From positions 1 through 43,304 of the forward strand of contig JAHDDW010000017.1 of NCBI GenBank assembly GCA_020629155.1: a stretch of 43,304 nucleotides of DNA, read 5' to 3'. Numbering within the stretch: position 1 is the stretch's first letter; each line of letters starts with the position of its first letter. The translations under genes were made by a program, and so were the position numbers. Shown piece after piece: positions 23,498-30,956 of the stretch. Under the pieces are notes generated by a model. That model saw only the letters and a list, made by a program, of their open reading frames with translations, was not told where the DNA came from and ran no database searches. The DNA is from Acidimicrobiales bacterium. GTDB lineage: Bacteria; Actinomycetota; Acidimicrobiia; Acidimicrobiales; SZUA-35.

Positions 23498-23871
23498 GCC
23501 CTTGGTGTCTGTTTGCTTGAATATGGCACTGTATGGGCATCCAGTGTGCTGTATATCTATACACTGGTAGAATATACAGTTGTTTTCTACCGGTTTTAAA
23601 TTGGGAGCCGTGAATTGGGGTGTTTTGGTGGTGTTTTGGTGGTTTGCCCTTGGTCCGCCCTTGGTTATGCCCTTGGGTTAAGTTGTTGAAATTACACTGT
23701 AATGTTGTTGTATATTATCTTATTTAATTAAGGGGCAAGAATATGAAGTTGTATATGTATGACTTTTAGTGGTTACTTACAGTGTAAGTTTGTGGTGGTT
23801 TATGTGAAGGAAAAAAACATATATATAGGAGAACTTGAAAAATCGTTTGCCCCCTGTTTTTCTGCCCTTGG
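23498..23871 (+). repeat. Five direct copies of octamer GCCCTTGG
   Basis: Exact copies at 23498-23505, 23646-23653, 23657-23664, 23669-23676 and 23864-23871, all on the plus strand. The middle three are spaced 11 and 12 bases apart, about one helical turn, as in iteron arrays bound by initiator proteins. Confidence 0.8.
23528..23593. repeat. Nested inverted repeats
   Basis: Three interleaved pairs occur in 66 bases: ACTGTAT (23528-23534) with ATACAGT (23574-23580), CCAGTGT (23541-23547) with ACACTGG (23561-23567), and CTGGTAGAA (23564-23572) with TTCTACCGG (23585-23593, 8 of 9). It could form alternative hairpins or bind a dimeric regulator. Confidence 0.7.
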
Positions 23872-24069
23872 GCCACTTTTACGCGTGGTGTGCCGTGGTG
23901 GTGTTTTTGTCGCTGTTAGTTTTAAAGTCGGTAGTTTGTTGGTGCTGTTATTGTGTTGTTTGTTGGATGTTGGCTGATACCCTTCGATATGGGCTAAAAG
24001 TTATGACTTTCAACTATGAAGCGAACAACTCAAATCTTTTTGTGGTGAATCCTACCGAGATTAAAATGT

Positions 24070-24098
24070 GTAGACCATTGCACACAATAACGGTCTAC
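24070..24098. repeat. 7-bp inverted repeat GTAGACC/GGTCTAC
   Basis: Arms 24070-24076 and 24092-24098 with a 15-base loop; the left arm overlaps one copy of the 14-bp element. It may be an operator or RNA hairpin. Confidence 0.65.
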
Positions 24099-24118
24099 AA
24101 GAATGAGAATCGACACAT

Positions 24119-24177
24119 GACGATCTCACGCACTTTAAAATGAGTAGACCTATGGCCTTTCTACCGTGGAGATCGTC
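24119..24177. repeat. Long inverted repeat enclosing a 14-bp element copy
   Basis: GACGATCTCACG (24119-24130) pairs with CGTGGAGATCGTC (24165-24177): 12 pairs with one bulged base. The 34-base loop contains TTAAAATGAGTAGA and an inner GTAGA/TCTAC pair. The whole could fold as a branched RNA or serve as a cruciform. No coding frame fits it. Confidence 0.7.
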
Positions 24178-24235
24178 GCTTACAGAGGCTTACAGCGATC
24201 CGCTATTTGCTATGGACTTCACACTTTCCTGGCTT

Positions 24236-24248
24236 CTGTGAATCACAG
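24236..24248. promoter_or_regulatory. Palindrome CTGTGAATCACAG
   Basis: A 13-base near-perfect palindrome (arms CTGTGA/TCACAG around A), typical in size for a repressor half-site pair. Nothing adjacent identifies its binder. Confidence 0.4.
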
Positions 24249-24651
24249 CACACCATTTTTAAATCTCTCCGGCTGATAGCCTGCACTCAATCAGCGTTTC
24301 GGGCACCCCAGTAACAGCCCATAGCCCCAAGCTGTCAGCGTTATGTGCTATGCGTCACATGATGTAAGCCTGTACGCTACCATCTGCGCCCCGTCAACCG
24401 ATAGCTGCACACATTAAAGTCGGTAGAGTGAAACCTAGTCTGCACAAATTAAAAGAGGGGGGAGGGTAGGCTGTGATCGAAGTTTAAAAATTTATGATAT
24501 GACCCACATCCGAAAAATTCTCACAGAAAATTTCCAAATTTAAGTATCTACCTATTTTAATTCCAGTAGATATATGAAATTATAAAATACCATTATCTAC
24601 CAATTTCAAAACCAGCAGATCAAATTACAGGCGTACCAAAGCCGCCACCCT

Positions 24652-24912
24652 CTAAATGGAAAGGTAGTAGGCCAGAGCAGCATCGACTGCCGACGCTCGG
24701 GTATCACCAAAGCCGTCAACCGATGAACAACCGGATCGCCACAATCCACCGGTCCCGTCATCAACGTGGCCAGGACACCACGCGAAAAAGTCTGAGCCTC
24801 GCGACTCAACCACTATCCGTGCATCGCACATCGGACATAAGCCTCCGGTACTACCAGTACCAACGCCGCCATTACCGCGACTATTACTCACTTCTGCATC
24901 ACTGTTATTCAT
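24652..24912 (-). CDS. Lar-like zinc-ribbon small protein
   Basis: 86 residues from ATG 24912 (a GTG at 24924 would add four). After a glycine-rich N-terminus it has LCPMCDARIVVESRG, then FFAWCPGH, a further cysteine in WRSGCSS, and ends with ASAVDAALAYYL. The CPxC, central C, and terminal AVxAAxxYY helix copy the layout of restriction-alleviation (Lar) type and related phage zinc-ribbon proteins. No strong ribosome site is visible. It is the lone gene in the control region, reading leftward. A Lar role in evading type I restriction is possible, but zinc-ribbon proteins of this shape are often unassigned. Confidence 0.6.
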   Translation of the reverse strand: MNNSDAEVSNSRGNGGVGTGSTGGLCPMCDARIVVESRGSDFFAWCPGHVDDGTGGLWRSGCSSVDGFGDTRASAVDAALAYYLSI

Positions 24913-25049
24913 CTTCGTTATCACGTGTCGTTAGTGTCACAAGTGTACAACCATACAGTCACTACAACTCGCATGACTACAACAACCTTCGTTACCACCG
25001 TGGTGAACGAACAATTTTAAAACTGTGTCACAAACTTATTGCTGTTTAG

Positions 25050-25079
25050 TTGTTTCAACATGACATGTACACGTATAGT
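25050..25079 (+). promoter_or_regulatory. Candidate late-operon promoter
   Basis: TTGTTT (25050-25055), 18-base spacer, TATAGT (25074-25079), 33 bases before the first gene of the rightward operon. Acceptable sigma-70 spacing with two imperfect boxes; phage-specific activation is possible. A palindrome ACATGACATGT (25059-25069) lies in the spacer. Confidence 0.35.
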
Positions 25080-25112
25080 CGGCAAATCTTAAACCAACCG
25101 TAAGCGACTACG

Positions 25113-27614
25113 ATGATTACCGAAAGAGAAGAACAAAACCTCCCTAACGCAATTGACCTATCAGCACCGAAATCCTTACCGCGTAAAACGTTTGGACAAT
25201 CCGTACCGAAGTCGATTGATGAACAGATGCGTTATCTTGACGAGTTGATCAGCGATGACAACCGACTTCACTTAGGCCAGTCAGTCAGTGCGACCTACGC
25301 GGATATGGAACGGTTGCATAACCGCAATAACAGCCATAGGGGTGTCAGCGGTACAGTCAGTGAAGCGGAGAAGCTGTTGAACTCTCAACGCAACGAACAG
25401 CGCAAAACAAGAACAGACATTGAGTTCGACGGGCAAGGCAACGTGAGCATGCCGAAACCTGAACAGTCGTTGCTCTCTAAAGCAATCGGTTTAATGCCAC
25501 CGTCTGTTGCTGCACTGGTAACGCTCGGTGCGACAGGCATGACGCAACTCGAATCGTTTGTCGGCGCTAACTCGCTCGACTATCGTGAAGCGTTCGTCTA
25601 CTTCACCAACAACCCGTCAATCGAAGCGCTGTTACCGGCCCCCGTGCTGGCACTGTTTGCCTATATGCTGCGACGCATGCGTGCGCCTAACACCGTACCG
25701 CAGTACGAGTTGGACCATGCGATAACGAGCTACGACGCGTTAAAAGAACACAAAGAGCGTTCGTTAGAAACGTTGGGTACTAGGCTACTCAACAGGGACA
25801 TAGAGTTCGACGCGATGGTTAGTGAGAAGGACAGCGAGTACGAAGACATGGTTGCGATCAAAGACGCAAGAATCGAACAGTTGGAAGAAGAACGCGATTA
25901 CTTCCGAGGCACTATTCCAAGCGGCAGTGATACACCATCGATACCGCAAGCAGTTGATGCCGTGGCGAACAAGATTGTTCTTGGTGATCCGTCGCTAACT
26001 GATCGTTCTGTTAGAGAGGCGTACAACGAGTTGTTGGAGAAGTACGGAGCGCTGGAAGAATCTGAAGCGATGCAACATGACTTGGCGGAAAAGTATCAGA
26101 GTGAAGTAGGTAGGCTCAACGCGGAGATAGGGCAGCTCAACGGTGCTAATCAGCGGTATTTGCGCTCTAATCAAAAATTGATGTCAGAGCGTGACAAAGC
26201 GTTACAAGCAAAACATGCGACTAGTGGCCATGCCCACCTTATCGAAGAGAAAGACGCGTACATCCGCTCACTGTTGGAAAACGAACAGTTGTTACGTGAT
26301 CGTATTAACGAGCGCAACGTTCGACTGAAACAGTTGGGTGACGGGACAGTGGAAAGACTCAAGCGTGAAAACGAAGAGTTGCTTAACAAACTAAAACGTG
26401 CGCGGGCCTACATCAAGACGAAAGCAAGATTGTCTGACGCGGGGGCGGACATGGTATTTGTTGACCCGAACAGCGTATCGCCGCAAACTAATCTGATTAT
26501 CGAGTTTCGAAGTCATACGCGTAGCGAGTTGATCAATCGAATACAAGAATTGCGACAGATGTTCTTTGTGGCCACTAACCAAGTGCAAGCGCAAGAAGAA
26601 ACTATCGATGAGCTTAAAGATCAATTAAGCGATCAAGCGGACAAAATAAAACTACTCCGTGGTCAAGCACCAAAGGATGTCGATAGTGATATTGAAGAAC
26701 TGCTCGGAGAGATAGACAGCGTTCGAATAAAGCTCAATAAAAAAACCAAAGAGTCACTGGACTTACAAGAGCGATTGAAGAACGCCAACATCCGTGCAAA
26801 CGATGCTGGTGCTGAGATATCGAAGTTGGGCGATCAAGTTGCCGATCTAAAGGTTCAGATTGAAGACCTAAGCGATGAAAACAACACGCTAACGGAAGCG
26901 GCTGAAGACCATGCGTTCGTGATTAAAAAGCTCAAGGACGAACACAAAGCCGAACTTGCTGAGAGCAAGGCACAAAAACCGTTGGGTGAATACTACGACG
27001 ATGGTGATGACACCGTTGAGTTGTCACTAAAAGACACGTATGACAACTGGTTTTCTACCGACGATAACGATGGCACTGTAGTTGTTGAGACAGACGAAGA
27101 CAAAGAAGGCGTTCCGGTTCCACCCAAAGAGATGTACGACGCTGAGACTGACAAAGACGATAGGCCAATCAGCGAACGCCACAACAACCCTGGTAACATA
27201 ATCACGTCCACCGGTTCACCGTGGAACGGGGAGGACAGCACCAACGAACATCGGTTAGCGAAATTCTCATCCGTGGTGTCCGGTACACGTGCAATGATGT
27301 ACCTACTTTACGTGTACTACTACAAGCACGGGTTAAAGACGGTGCACGACATCATTCACCGTTGGTCTCCAGCGGACGGAGAGGGTAATAGTCCTGAGAT
27401 CACCGACAACTACATCATTGCCGTGGCTAGAGACATGGGTGTTAATACACGGGATCATCTACACCTTTCGTCGCCTGCAACGATAAGCGATCTAGTTGTT
27501 GCTATGGCTAAACACGAAGGTGGTCGCCGCAACGAACAGCTAACTACCGAAGTGCTAAAGCAAGCATTCAACGCTTTGCCTAATGGCCTTGCGACAACCG
27601 GAAACAAGACATGA
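25113..27614 (+). CDS. Large membrane/coiled-coil protein with C-terminal lysozyme-like domain
   Basis: 833 residues. A polar N-terminal 115 residues is followed by two hydrophobic segments (about 119-150 and 170-186), then a long coiled coil (about 197-660), an acidic linker, and a C-terminal domain (about 689-805). That domain starts RHNNPGNI and contains KFSSVVSGTRAM, DIIHRWSP, YIIAVARDMG and AMAKHEGG. This is the R-x-N-N-P-G-N-x muralytic domain common in phage virion proteins and endolysins. Membrane anchoring plus a coil of this length is unusual. It could be a membrane-tethered endolysin or an ejected virion protein that spans the envelope. Position beside holin genes favours lysis. 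The stop overlaps the next gene (ATGA). Confidence 0.82.
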   Translation: MITEREEQNLPNAIDLSAPKSLPRKTFGQSVPKSIDEQMRYLDELISDDNRLHLGQSVSATYADMERLHNRNNSHRGVSGTVSEAEKLLNSQRNEQRKTRTDIEFDGQGNVSMPKPEQSLLSKAIGLMPPSVAALVTLGATGMTQLESFVGANSLDYREAFVYFTNNPSIEALLPAPVLALFAYMLRRMRAPNTVPQYELDHAITSYDALKEHKERSLETLGTRLLNRDIEFDAMVSEKDSEYEDMVAIKDARIEQLEEERDYFRGTIPSGSDTPSIPQAVDAVANKIVLGDPSLTDRSVREAYNELLEKYGALEESEAMQHDLAEKYQSEVGRLNAEIGQLNGANQRYLRSNQKLMSERDKALQAKHATSGHAHLIEEKDAYIRSLLENEQLLRDRINERNVRLKQLGDGTVERLKRENEELLNKLKRARAYIKTKARLSDAGADMVFVDPNSVSPQTNLIIEFRSHTRSELINRIQELRQMFFVATNQVQAQEETIDELKDQLSDQADKIKLLRGQAPKDVDSDIEELLGEIDSVRIKLNKKTKESLDLQERLKNANIRANDAGAEISKLGDQVADLKVQIEDLSDENNTLTEAAEDHAFVIKKLKDEHKAELAESKAQKPLGEYYDDGDDTVELSLKDTYDNWFSTDDNDGTVVVETDEDKEGVPVPPKEMYDAETDKDDRPISERHNNPGNIITSTGSPWNGEDSTNEHRLAKFSSVVSGTRAMMYLLYVYYYKHGLKTVHDIIHRWSPADGEGNSPEITDNYIIAVARDMGVNTRDHLHLSSPATISDLVVAMAKHEGGRRNEQLTTEVLKQAFNALPNGLATTGNKT

Positions 27615-27970
27615 ACAGTGTGCAAAAAATAAAAGTATCAAAGCGGGGGTTGATACTCCTAACGCTGATGACAATGTCAACCGTTGTAGCGTGCAGCTAC
27701 ATCGGTTCCCTAATTGCGCTGCTTGCGGGAGACGACATCATGAAAGCCAGGTTGTTTAGCGTTGGTAACTGGAGTTGGTTGGTGTTAATTACGGTCTGCA
27801 TAGTATTGGTGTTGTTTGTTAATTCAGAACGCGACGAGCATCGTCGTCAACGCAGTAAGCGATTACGCAAACGACGTGCACGTGAGAAACGCGGATACCC
27901 GAGACCGAACATTCAGCCACCACAACCATCACCAACAAAACCAAAAGCAACGTTGAGACGCGTAAAATGA
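27611..27970 (+). CDS. Two-pass membrane protein with basic tail, possible lysis protein
   Basis: 119 residues. Hydrophobic segments lie at about 14-40 and 55-70. The C-terminal 48 residues are highly basic then proline-rich (SKRLRKRRAREKRG, QPPQPSPTKPK). Two helices, a short loop and a charged tail fit a class II holin or antiholin, but spanin-like alternatives exist. ATGA overlap at both ends shows tight coupling to the lysozyme-domain gene and to the following gene. Confidence 0.7.
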   Translation: MNSVQKIKVSKRGLILLTLMTMSTVVACSYIGSLIALLAGDDIMKARLFSVGNWSWLVLITVCIVLVLFVNSERDEHRRQRSKRLRKRRAREKRGYPRPNIQPPQPSPTKPKATLRRVK

Positions 27971-28416
27971 CCCCCGAAGAAATAGCAAAGTTTGAAGCAC
28001 AAGTAATGGGCGAGTGGGACGGTGACGAAAAACCACAAACGTTCAATGAACAACTTGAGCGCTACATTTACTACGCGTTAGACCAAACAGCCATGCACGC
28101 GGCAAGAGTGTTGTTGGGCAAGTTCATCATAGACGGGTGGTGTCTCTTAGAGTCATGGAGACACGACGCAGAACCAGACAGCAAAGGCGTCACAACTATT
28201 CGAACGTGCGACATCATTACTGACGCTTACGGGACACTCTGTTTGGCAGTGCACATCAATTTTGCACATAGCGGTACAGCAGGTTCGTTGGAGCCTCCGT
28301 ACGTAATGATGGAGTCGAACCCCGAGTCGCTAACGGAGATTAGAAATTTATTGGATCGCGAACAGTGGGTTCAATCGGAATCGGAAGTGGACGCTGTTGC
28401 GTCAAGTGCGGTTTAA
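27967..28416 (+). CDS. Hypothetical protein, 149 residues
   Basis: ATG overlaps the preceding TGA. A soluble protein with an acidic helical start (TPEEIAKFEAQVMGEWDGDE) and a central section containing tryptophans and cysteines (IIDGWCLLESWRHD, TIRTCDIITDAYGTLC). No motif recognised. Its place between lysis-type genes makes a lysis or envelope role possible but unproven. Confidence 0.7.
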   Translation: MTPEEIAKFEAQVMGEWDGDEKPQTFNEQLERYIYYALDQTAMHAARVLLGKFIIDGWCLLESWRHDAEPDSKGVTTIRTCDIITDAYGTLCLAVHINFAHSGTAGSLEPPYVMMESNPESLTEIRNLLDREQWVQSESEVDAVASSAV

Positions 28417-28421
28417 ATCCT

Positions 28422-28649
28422 ATGCCGATCTGCCTATACGACAACCCGTCCACCATGCGTCGCGAGGCATGGCAGGACGGCGTGCTGTTGTCGTTCGTCT
28501 CGTTTGAACTTTTCTTTTTGAAGACGCCGACATTTGCGATACCAGTCATCGACTTTCGATTACAGGGTGGCCCGTGGGAAGAGGGTAAATTCCATCATGG
28601 CGGCAGGGAGGCGATGGTGCTGCCGGACGATTTGCCCGATCCTGGGTAG
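28422..28649 (+). CDS. Hypothetical protein, 75 residues
   Basis: An in-frame extension to 28365 overlaps the preceding gene; ATG 28422, five bases after that gene's TAA, is preferred. The product has a hydrophobic middle (GVLLSFVSFELFFL, about 20-33) that could be a short membrane helix, then a glycine-rich end (GGPWEEGKFHHGGREA). No family recognised and no clear ribosome site; expression would rely on coupling. Confidence 0.55.
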   Translation: MPICLYDNPSTMRREAWQDGVLLSFVSFELFFLKTPTFAIPVIDFRLQGGPWEEGKFHHGGREAMVLPDDLPDPG

Positions 28650-28658
28650 CAGGCTCTC

Positions 28659-28730
28659 ACAGGCTCTCTCCCGAGCCTGTCGGCAGTACCTATGGCAAGC
28701 CCGACCGGTTTTAGCGCCTTAGACGGGCTT
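28659..28730. terminator. Two hairpins after the first lysis gene block
   Basis: ACAGGCTC/GAGCCTGT (28659-28666, 28673-28680, 6-base loop) and AAGCCCG/CGGGCTT (28697-28703, 28724-28730). Neither has a U-run, so rho-independent termination is weak. They may stabilise RNA ends. The rest of the 193-base gap to the lipoprotein gene shows no gene. Confidence 0.4.
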
Positions 28731-28842
28731 ACAGGCGTTCACACGCAAGAATCTCCCAAATGTGTACAATCGTGCCGATGAGCACACAACACCCTGCTCA
28801 TAACTAATTGGGTGTATACATAGCAAGTATTCGGAGAATGTC

Positions 28843-29379
28843 ATGCGGTTCTTATCCCTCAAATGTATTTCAGTGGTTCTGTTCGGTCTGTTGTCGTTGG
28901 TCGGTATCCAAGGGTGTTCGTTACTGGGCGGGGCAGCTCCAACGGCCAGTGTCGTTGCCAACACGTATTTACTTCGTGCTGAGTTCGATATGGCGGTCAG
29001 TACACTGGAGCGCGTACCGTTCAATACCGTGGAACGACAACGGGTTGATAATGCGCTAGCGAATGTCAGTGACATCGTGGACCGGTACGACAATGTGACA
29101 ACTGAAGTCGTGGTGATGACGGTGCTGCAAACCAGATCGGTACTGGACGAAATTGTAGATGCGTATACCGTTATCGAAACGACATACGAACAATACCTAG
29201 AGCGGACAGGCCAGGAAAAGGATTCGTTTCTCAAAGCGTACGGAACATCGGCAATAGCGACACACGATGCAATCGATACGCTGTTGGATGAGAAGGATGA
29301 CGCGTTCAACGTAGACCCGACGCTTGTCGCGGGCTACGTTGGACTCATACTCCGCGTTGTAGCAACCACTGCGCTATGA
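28843..29379 (+). CDS. Lipoprotein
   Basis: 178 residues with GGAGA before the ATG. A lipoprotein signal covers 1-25: basic start, hydrophobic VVLFGLLSLV, lipobox-like GIQGC with the lipid-modified cysteine at 25. The mature part is helical and acidic. It does not have the short proline-rich form of Rz1 spanins, so it is not an obvious spanin. It would sit in the inner or outer membrane and may act in lysis, in immunity to superinfection, or as a structural factor. The neighbouring holin gene follows by seven bases. Confidence 0.78.
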   Translation: MRFLSLKCISVVLFGLLSLVGIQGCSLLGGAAPTASVVANTYLLRAEFDMAVSTLERVPFNTVERQRVDNALANVSDIVDRYDNVTTEVVVMTVLQTRSVLDEIVDAYTVIETTYEQYLERTGQEKDSFLKAYGTSAIATHDAIDTLLDEKDDAFNVDPTLVAGYVGLILRVVATTAL

Positions 29380-29386
29380 CACGGCT

Positions 29387-29716
29387 ATGTTTACACCGGA
29401 ACACTCAACCATTGCTTACGTGGTAGGCATCGTGCTGCTAGGTTCACTTGCAAATGCAATGGTGGCTCTCAACAAGGCCAGACAAGAATCACTTGTCTAC
29501 AACATTGTTGATTTTACAATCTCAATTATTGTCAGCATGTTTGCCGGAATGATGTTCGGTTTAGCCGCTATGTATTTCTCAGAAGACCCCATTGTGATGA
29601 GTTGCAGTGCTGGAGTCGGAGCGTACTTAGGTGTCGGCGGTCTGGCCAAGCTAACTGACATGTTCTTTAACGCAGTTGAATCCTATATTAAAAATCGAGG
29701 CGGTCATGGAAAGTAA
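29387..29716 (+). CDS. LydA-like phage holin
   Basis: 109 residues with three transmembrane helices (about 7-26, 40-64, 70-90). TIAYVVGIVLLGSLANAM and the glycine-rich CSAGVGAYLGVGGLAKL near the end match the LydA/holin family 3 type. Holins form membrane lesions at a set time to release or activate the endolysin. The stop overlaps the start of the next small gene. Confidence 0.8.
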   Translation: MFTPEHSTIAYVVGIVLLGSLANAMVALNKARQESLVYNIVDFTISIIVSMFAGMMFGLAAMYFSEDPIVMSCSAGVGAYLGVGGLAKLTDMFFNAVESYIKNRGGHGK

Positions 29717-29885
29717 TCGCATAGTCGAACGGTTTCGTCGTCAAGGAGTTACGGTTAGAAATTTTGTAGCAATGCCGGTTGTGTTTTTGTTTGTGTTCTT
29801 AATGGCAAGTGGGTTCTCAGCAGTGGTGTCGATGGACGTAGACGCAGTAACGAAAGCACCCGAGGTGGAAGAAAGTAGTGAGTGA
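29706..29885 (+). CDS. 59-residue single-pass membrane protein
   Basis: The longer frame begins at 29676 inside the holin gene; ATG 29706 overlaps the holin stop and is the likely start. Residues 1-20 are basic, about 22-42 form one transmembrane helix (AMPVVFLFVFLMASGFSAV), and the end is acidic (VTKAPEVEESSE). Orientation and size suit a holin partner (antiholin) or a spanin fragment, but this is a guess. Confidence 0.65.
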   Translation: MESNRIVERFRRQGVTVRNFVAMPVVFLFVFLMASGFSAVVSMDVDAVTKAPEVEESSE

Positions 29886-30327
29886 GTTTACCGGTGCACT
29901 AATCCTACAAGACAACTTGGATGGGAACACGTGGACCGTTTTTAAATCGTTTAGGTACTACTTTGACAAGCCGGAAAAGAAGGGTTGGTATATAGATGTT
30001 AATTCAGGTTTCGTAACCGATCTAGCGTCAAAGCCTTTAGTGCGTAAGACAGGAAAATACAATCGTCCTGCCGTACTACACGATCACAACTACAAATATC
30101 CGGTTGCATACTTCGAAGGTAGCCTGCCTGAAAATTTTGATTTTACGATTTGTTATTGTGAAAAATGGTTAACCCGTTTGGAGTGTGACAACATTTTTTT
30201 CATATCGATGCGTATCTCCGGCGTTAACATTTTTTCAGCATCGTTCTATTGGCTGATGGTTCGATTGTTTGGTTGGAAAGCATGGAACAGACACAGAAGT
30301 AGAGATGAAGACCTCAGTGGAATATGA
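29878..30327 (+). CDS. DUF1353 family phage protein
   Basis: 149 residues starting with GTG, overlapping the upstream stop by eight bases. The family signature is clear: a strand-rich start, SGFVTDLASKP (about 43-53), then RPAVLHDHNYKY (62-73) with a conserved HDxxY, and a membrane-like C-terminal helix. DUF1353 genes often lie next to holin and terminase or tail genes. Their job is unknown. Confidence 0.85.
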   Translation: MSEFTGALILQDNLDGNTWTVFKSFRYYFDKPEKKGWYIDVNSGFVTDLASKPLVRKTGKYNRPAVLHDHNYKYPVAYFEGSLPENFDFTICYCEKWLTRLECDNIFFISMRISGVNIFSASFYWLMVRLFGWKAWNRHRSRDEDLSGI

Positions 30328-30952
30328 CATTGATGCGGCGCTTGCTGAGTTCGACGAGATCGATGCGGAAGTCGTTGGTGACATCGACGATGCGATTGCG
30401 GAGTTCGACGCGTTAGAGGCCAGCACGATTGACGACGTGGGGGAAGTCACCGCCATACTGGTTAACCCCGATCAAGATATCGATAGCGTCTTAGGTATGC
30501 AGGATGTTATCAGTGAGCATCGCGACAGCAGTGCGCACATGGAGACTGCCGTTAGTCCCGAGCTTGGCAGGATTCTCGGTGAGATCGAATCCATTGCGTT
30601 CGCTAACATCGCCGACTTGTACGAAGGGCGACAGATATTCGAAGAGTGCGGGTTAGACGAAGAGGGTGAAGTTCAGTATCAGATCATGGATCGCATACTG
30701 CTCAAAGACTTTACAAAGTTACCGCGTGAGATAACCGCTGCAATCCAAAGTATAAAAATTAAGAAAGAGCGCGGCGGGGATGTTATCGAAGTGAAGATGT
30801 ACGACAAGATCGGATCGCTTGAAAAACTTATGCGTTATCACGGTGCGTATGCGCGTGAAAGCGAACAGCGTAAGGATGAAAACGGATCGCTACTCGATCT
30901 ACTATTCAATCAAGTAGACAACAACGGTCTACCTACACCGAAGGCTCAATAA
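30305..30952 (+). CDS. terS: Terminase small subunit
   Basis: 215 residues from the ATG at 30305 (frame extends to 30269). The N-terminal 60 residues are acidic with a duplicated AEFDxxxAE unit. The C-terminal part (about 125-190) has QIFEECGLDEEGEVQYQ, LLKDFTKLPREITAAI, then EVKMYDKIGSLEKLMRYHGAY, typical of the terminase small-subunit C-terminal oligomer/DNA-recognition region. It sits directly before the large subunit. It would select the phage DNA and control the large-subunit ATPase. The usual N-terminal helix-turn-helix is not evident. Confidence 0.8.
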   Translation: MKTSVEYDIDAALAEFDEIDAEVVGDIDDAIAEFDALEASTIDDVGEVTAILVNPDQDIDSVLGMQDVISEHRDSSAHMETAVSPELGRILGEIESIAFANIADLYEGRQIFEECGLDEEGEVQYQIMDRILLKDFTKLPREITAAIQSIKIKKERGGDVIEVKMYDKIGSLEKLMRYHGAYARESEQRKDENGSLLDLLFNQVDNNGLPTPKAQ

Positions 30953-30956
30953 CACA

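Larger units (their letters stand above)
23061..24609. repeat. Dispersed 14-bp element TTAAARTSDGTAGW, about eight copies
   Basis: Plus-strand copies: 23061-23074, 23922-23935, 24061-24074, 24135-24148, 24414-24427. Minus-strand copies: 23586-23599, 24547-24560, 24596-24609 (last two slightly diverged and part of a 30-base repeat). Eleven of the 14 positions are invariant among the five plus copies. Weaker matches occur at 21853-21866 and 34392-34405. The restriction of good copies to the control region suggests operators, phage-specific promoters or initiator sites. Confidence 0.75.
23208..24651. other. Gene-poor control region, candidate replication origin
   Basis: About 1.4 kb without a convincing gene. 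The plus strand is strongly G/T-rich from about 23430 to 23990. It carries five GCCCTTGG octamers, G-tracts, inverted repeats at 23528-23593, most copies of a 14-bp element, a large hairpin at 24119-24177 and an AT-rich repeat segment (24480-24625). It lies between the leftward early operon and the rightward late operon. These are typical contents of an origin plus operator region, but function is inferred from layout only. Confidence 0.6.

Noticed and set aside
23759-24143. Two overlapping plus-strand ORFs (72 and 102 codons, the second starting with TTG) and an 8-codon leader-like ORF after AAGGGG near 23727
   Set aside because: Composition is driven by G/T-rich low-complexity DNA (Val, Gly, Cys, Leu runs), the TTG start is too close to its AGGAGA, and the frames run through the repeat elements. 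Not convincing as genes.
24178-24480. Possible tRNA or tmRNA-like sequence in the control region
   Set aside because: Some short stems occur, but no cloverleaf with a T-arm GTTCRANNC and CCA end could be built.
23061-24623. CRISPR array
   Set aside because: The repeats are short, irregularly spaced and occur on both strands; there are no uniform spacers and no cas genes.
1637-25000. Recurrent CACCACGGTG / CACCGTGGTG decamer-like strings at several places
   Set aside because: Most lie in different codon contexts within genes and vary outside six to eight bases; likely composition rather than a Chi-type signal. A counted skew analysis would be needed.
28719-29309. Minus-strand ORF of 196 codons over the lipoprotein gene
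   Set aside because: Ser/Thr-rich antisense frame opposite a gene with signal peptide, lipobox and ribosome site.
28843-29379. Rz1-like outer spanin
   Set aside because: The mature protein is about 150 residues, acidic and helical, and lacks the short proline-rich Rz1 form.
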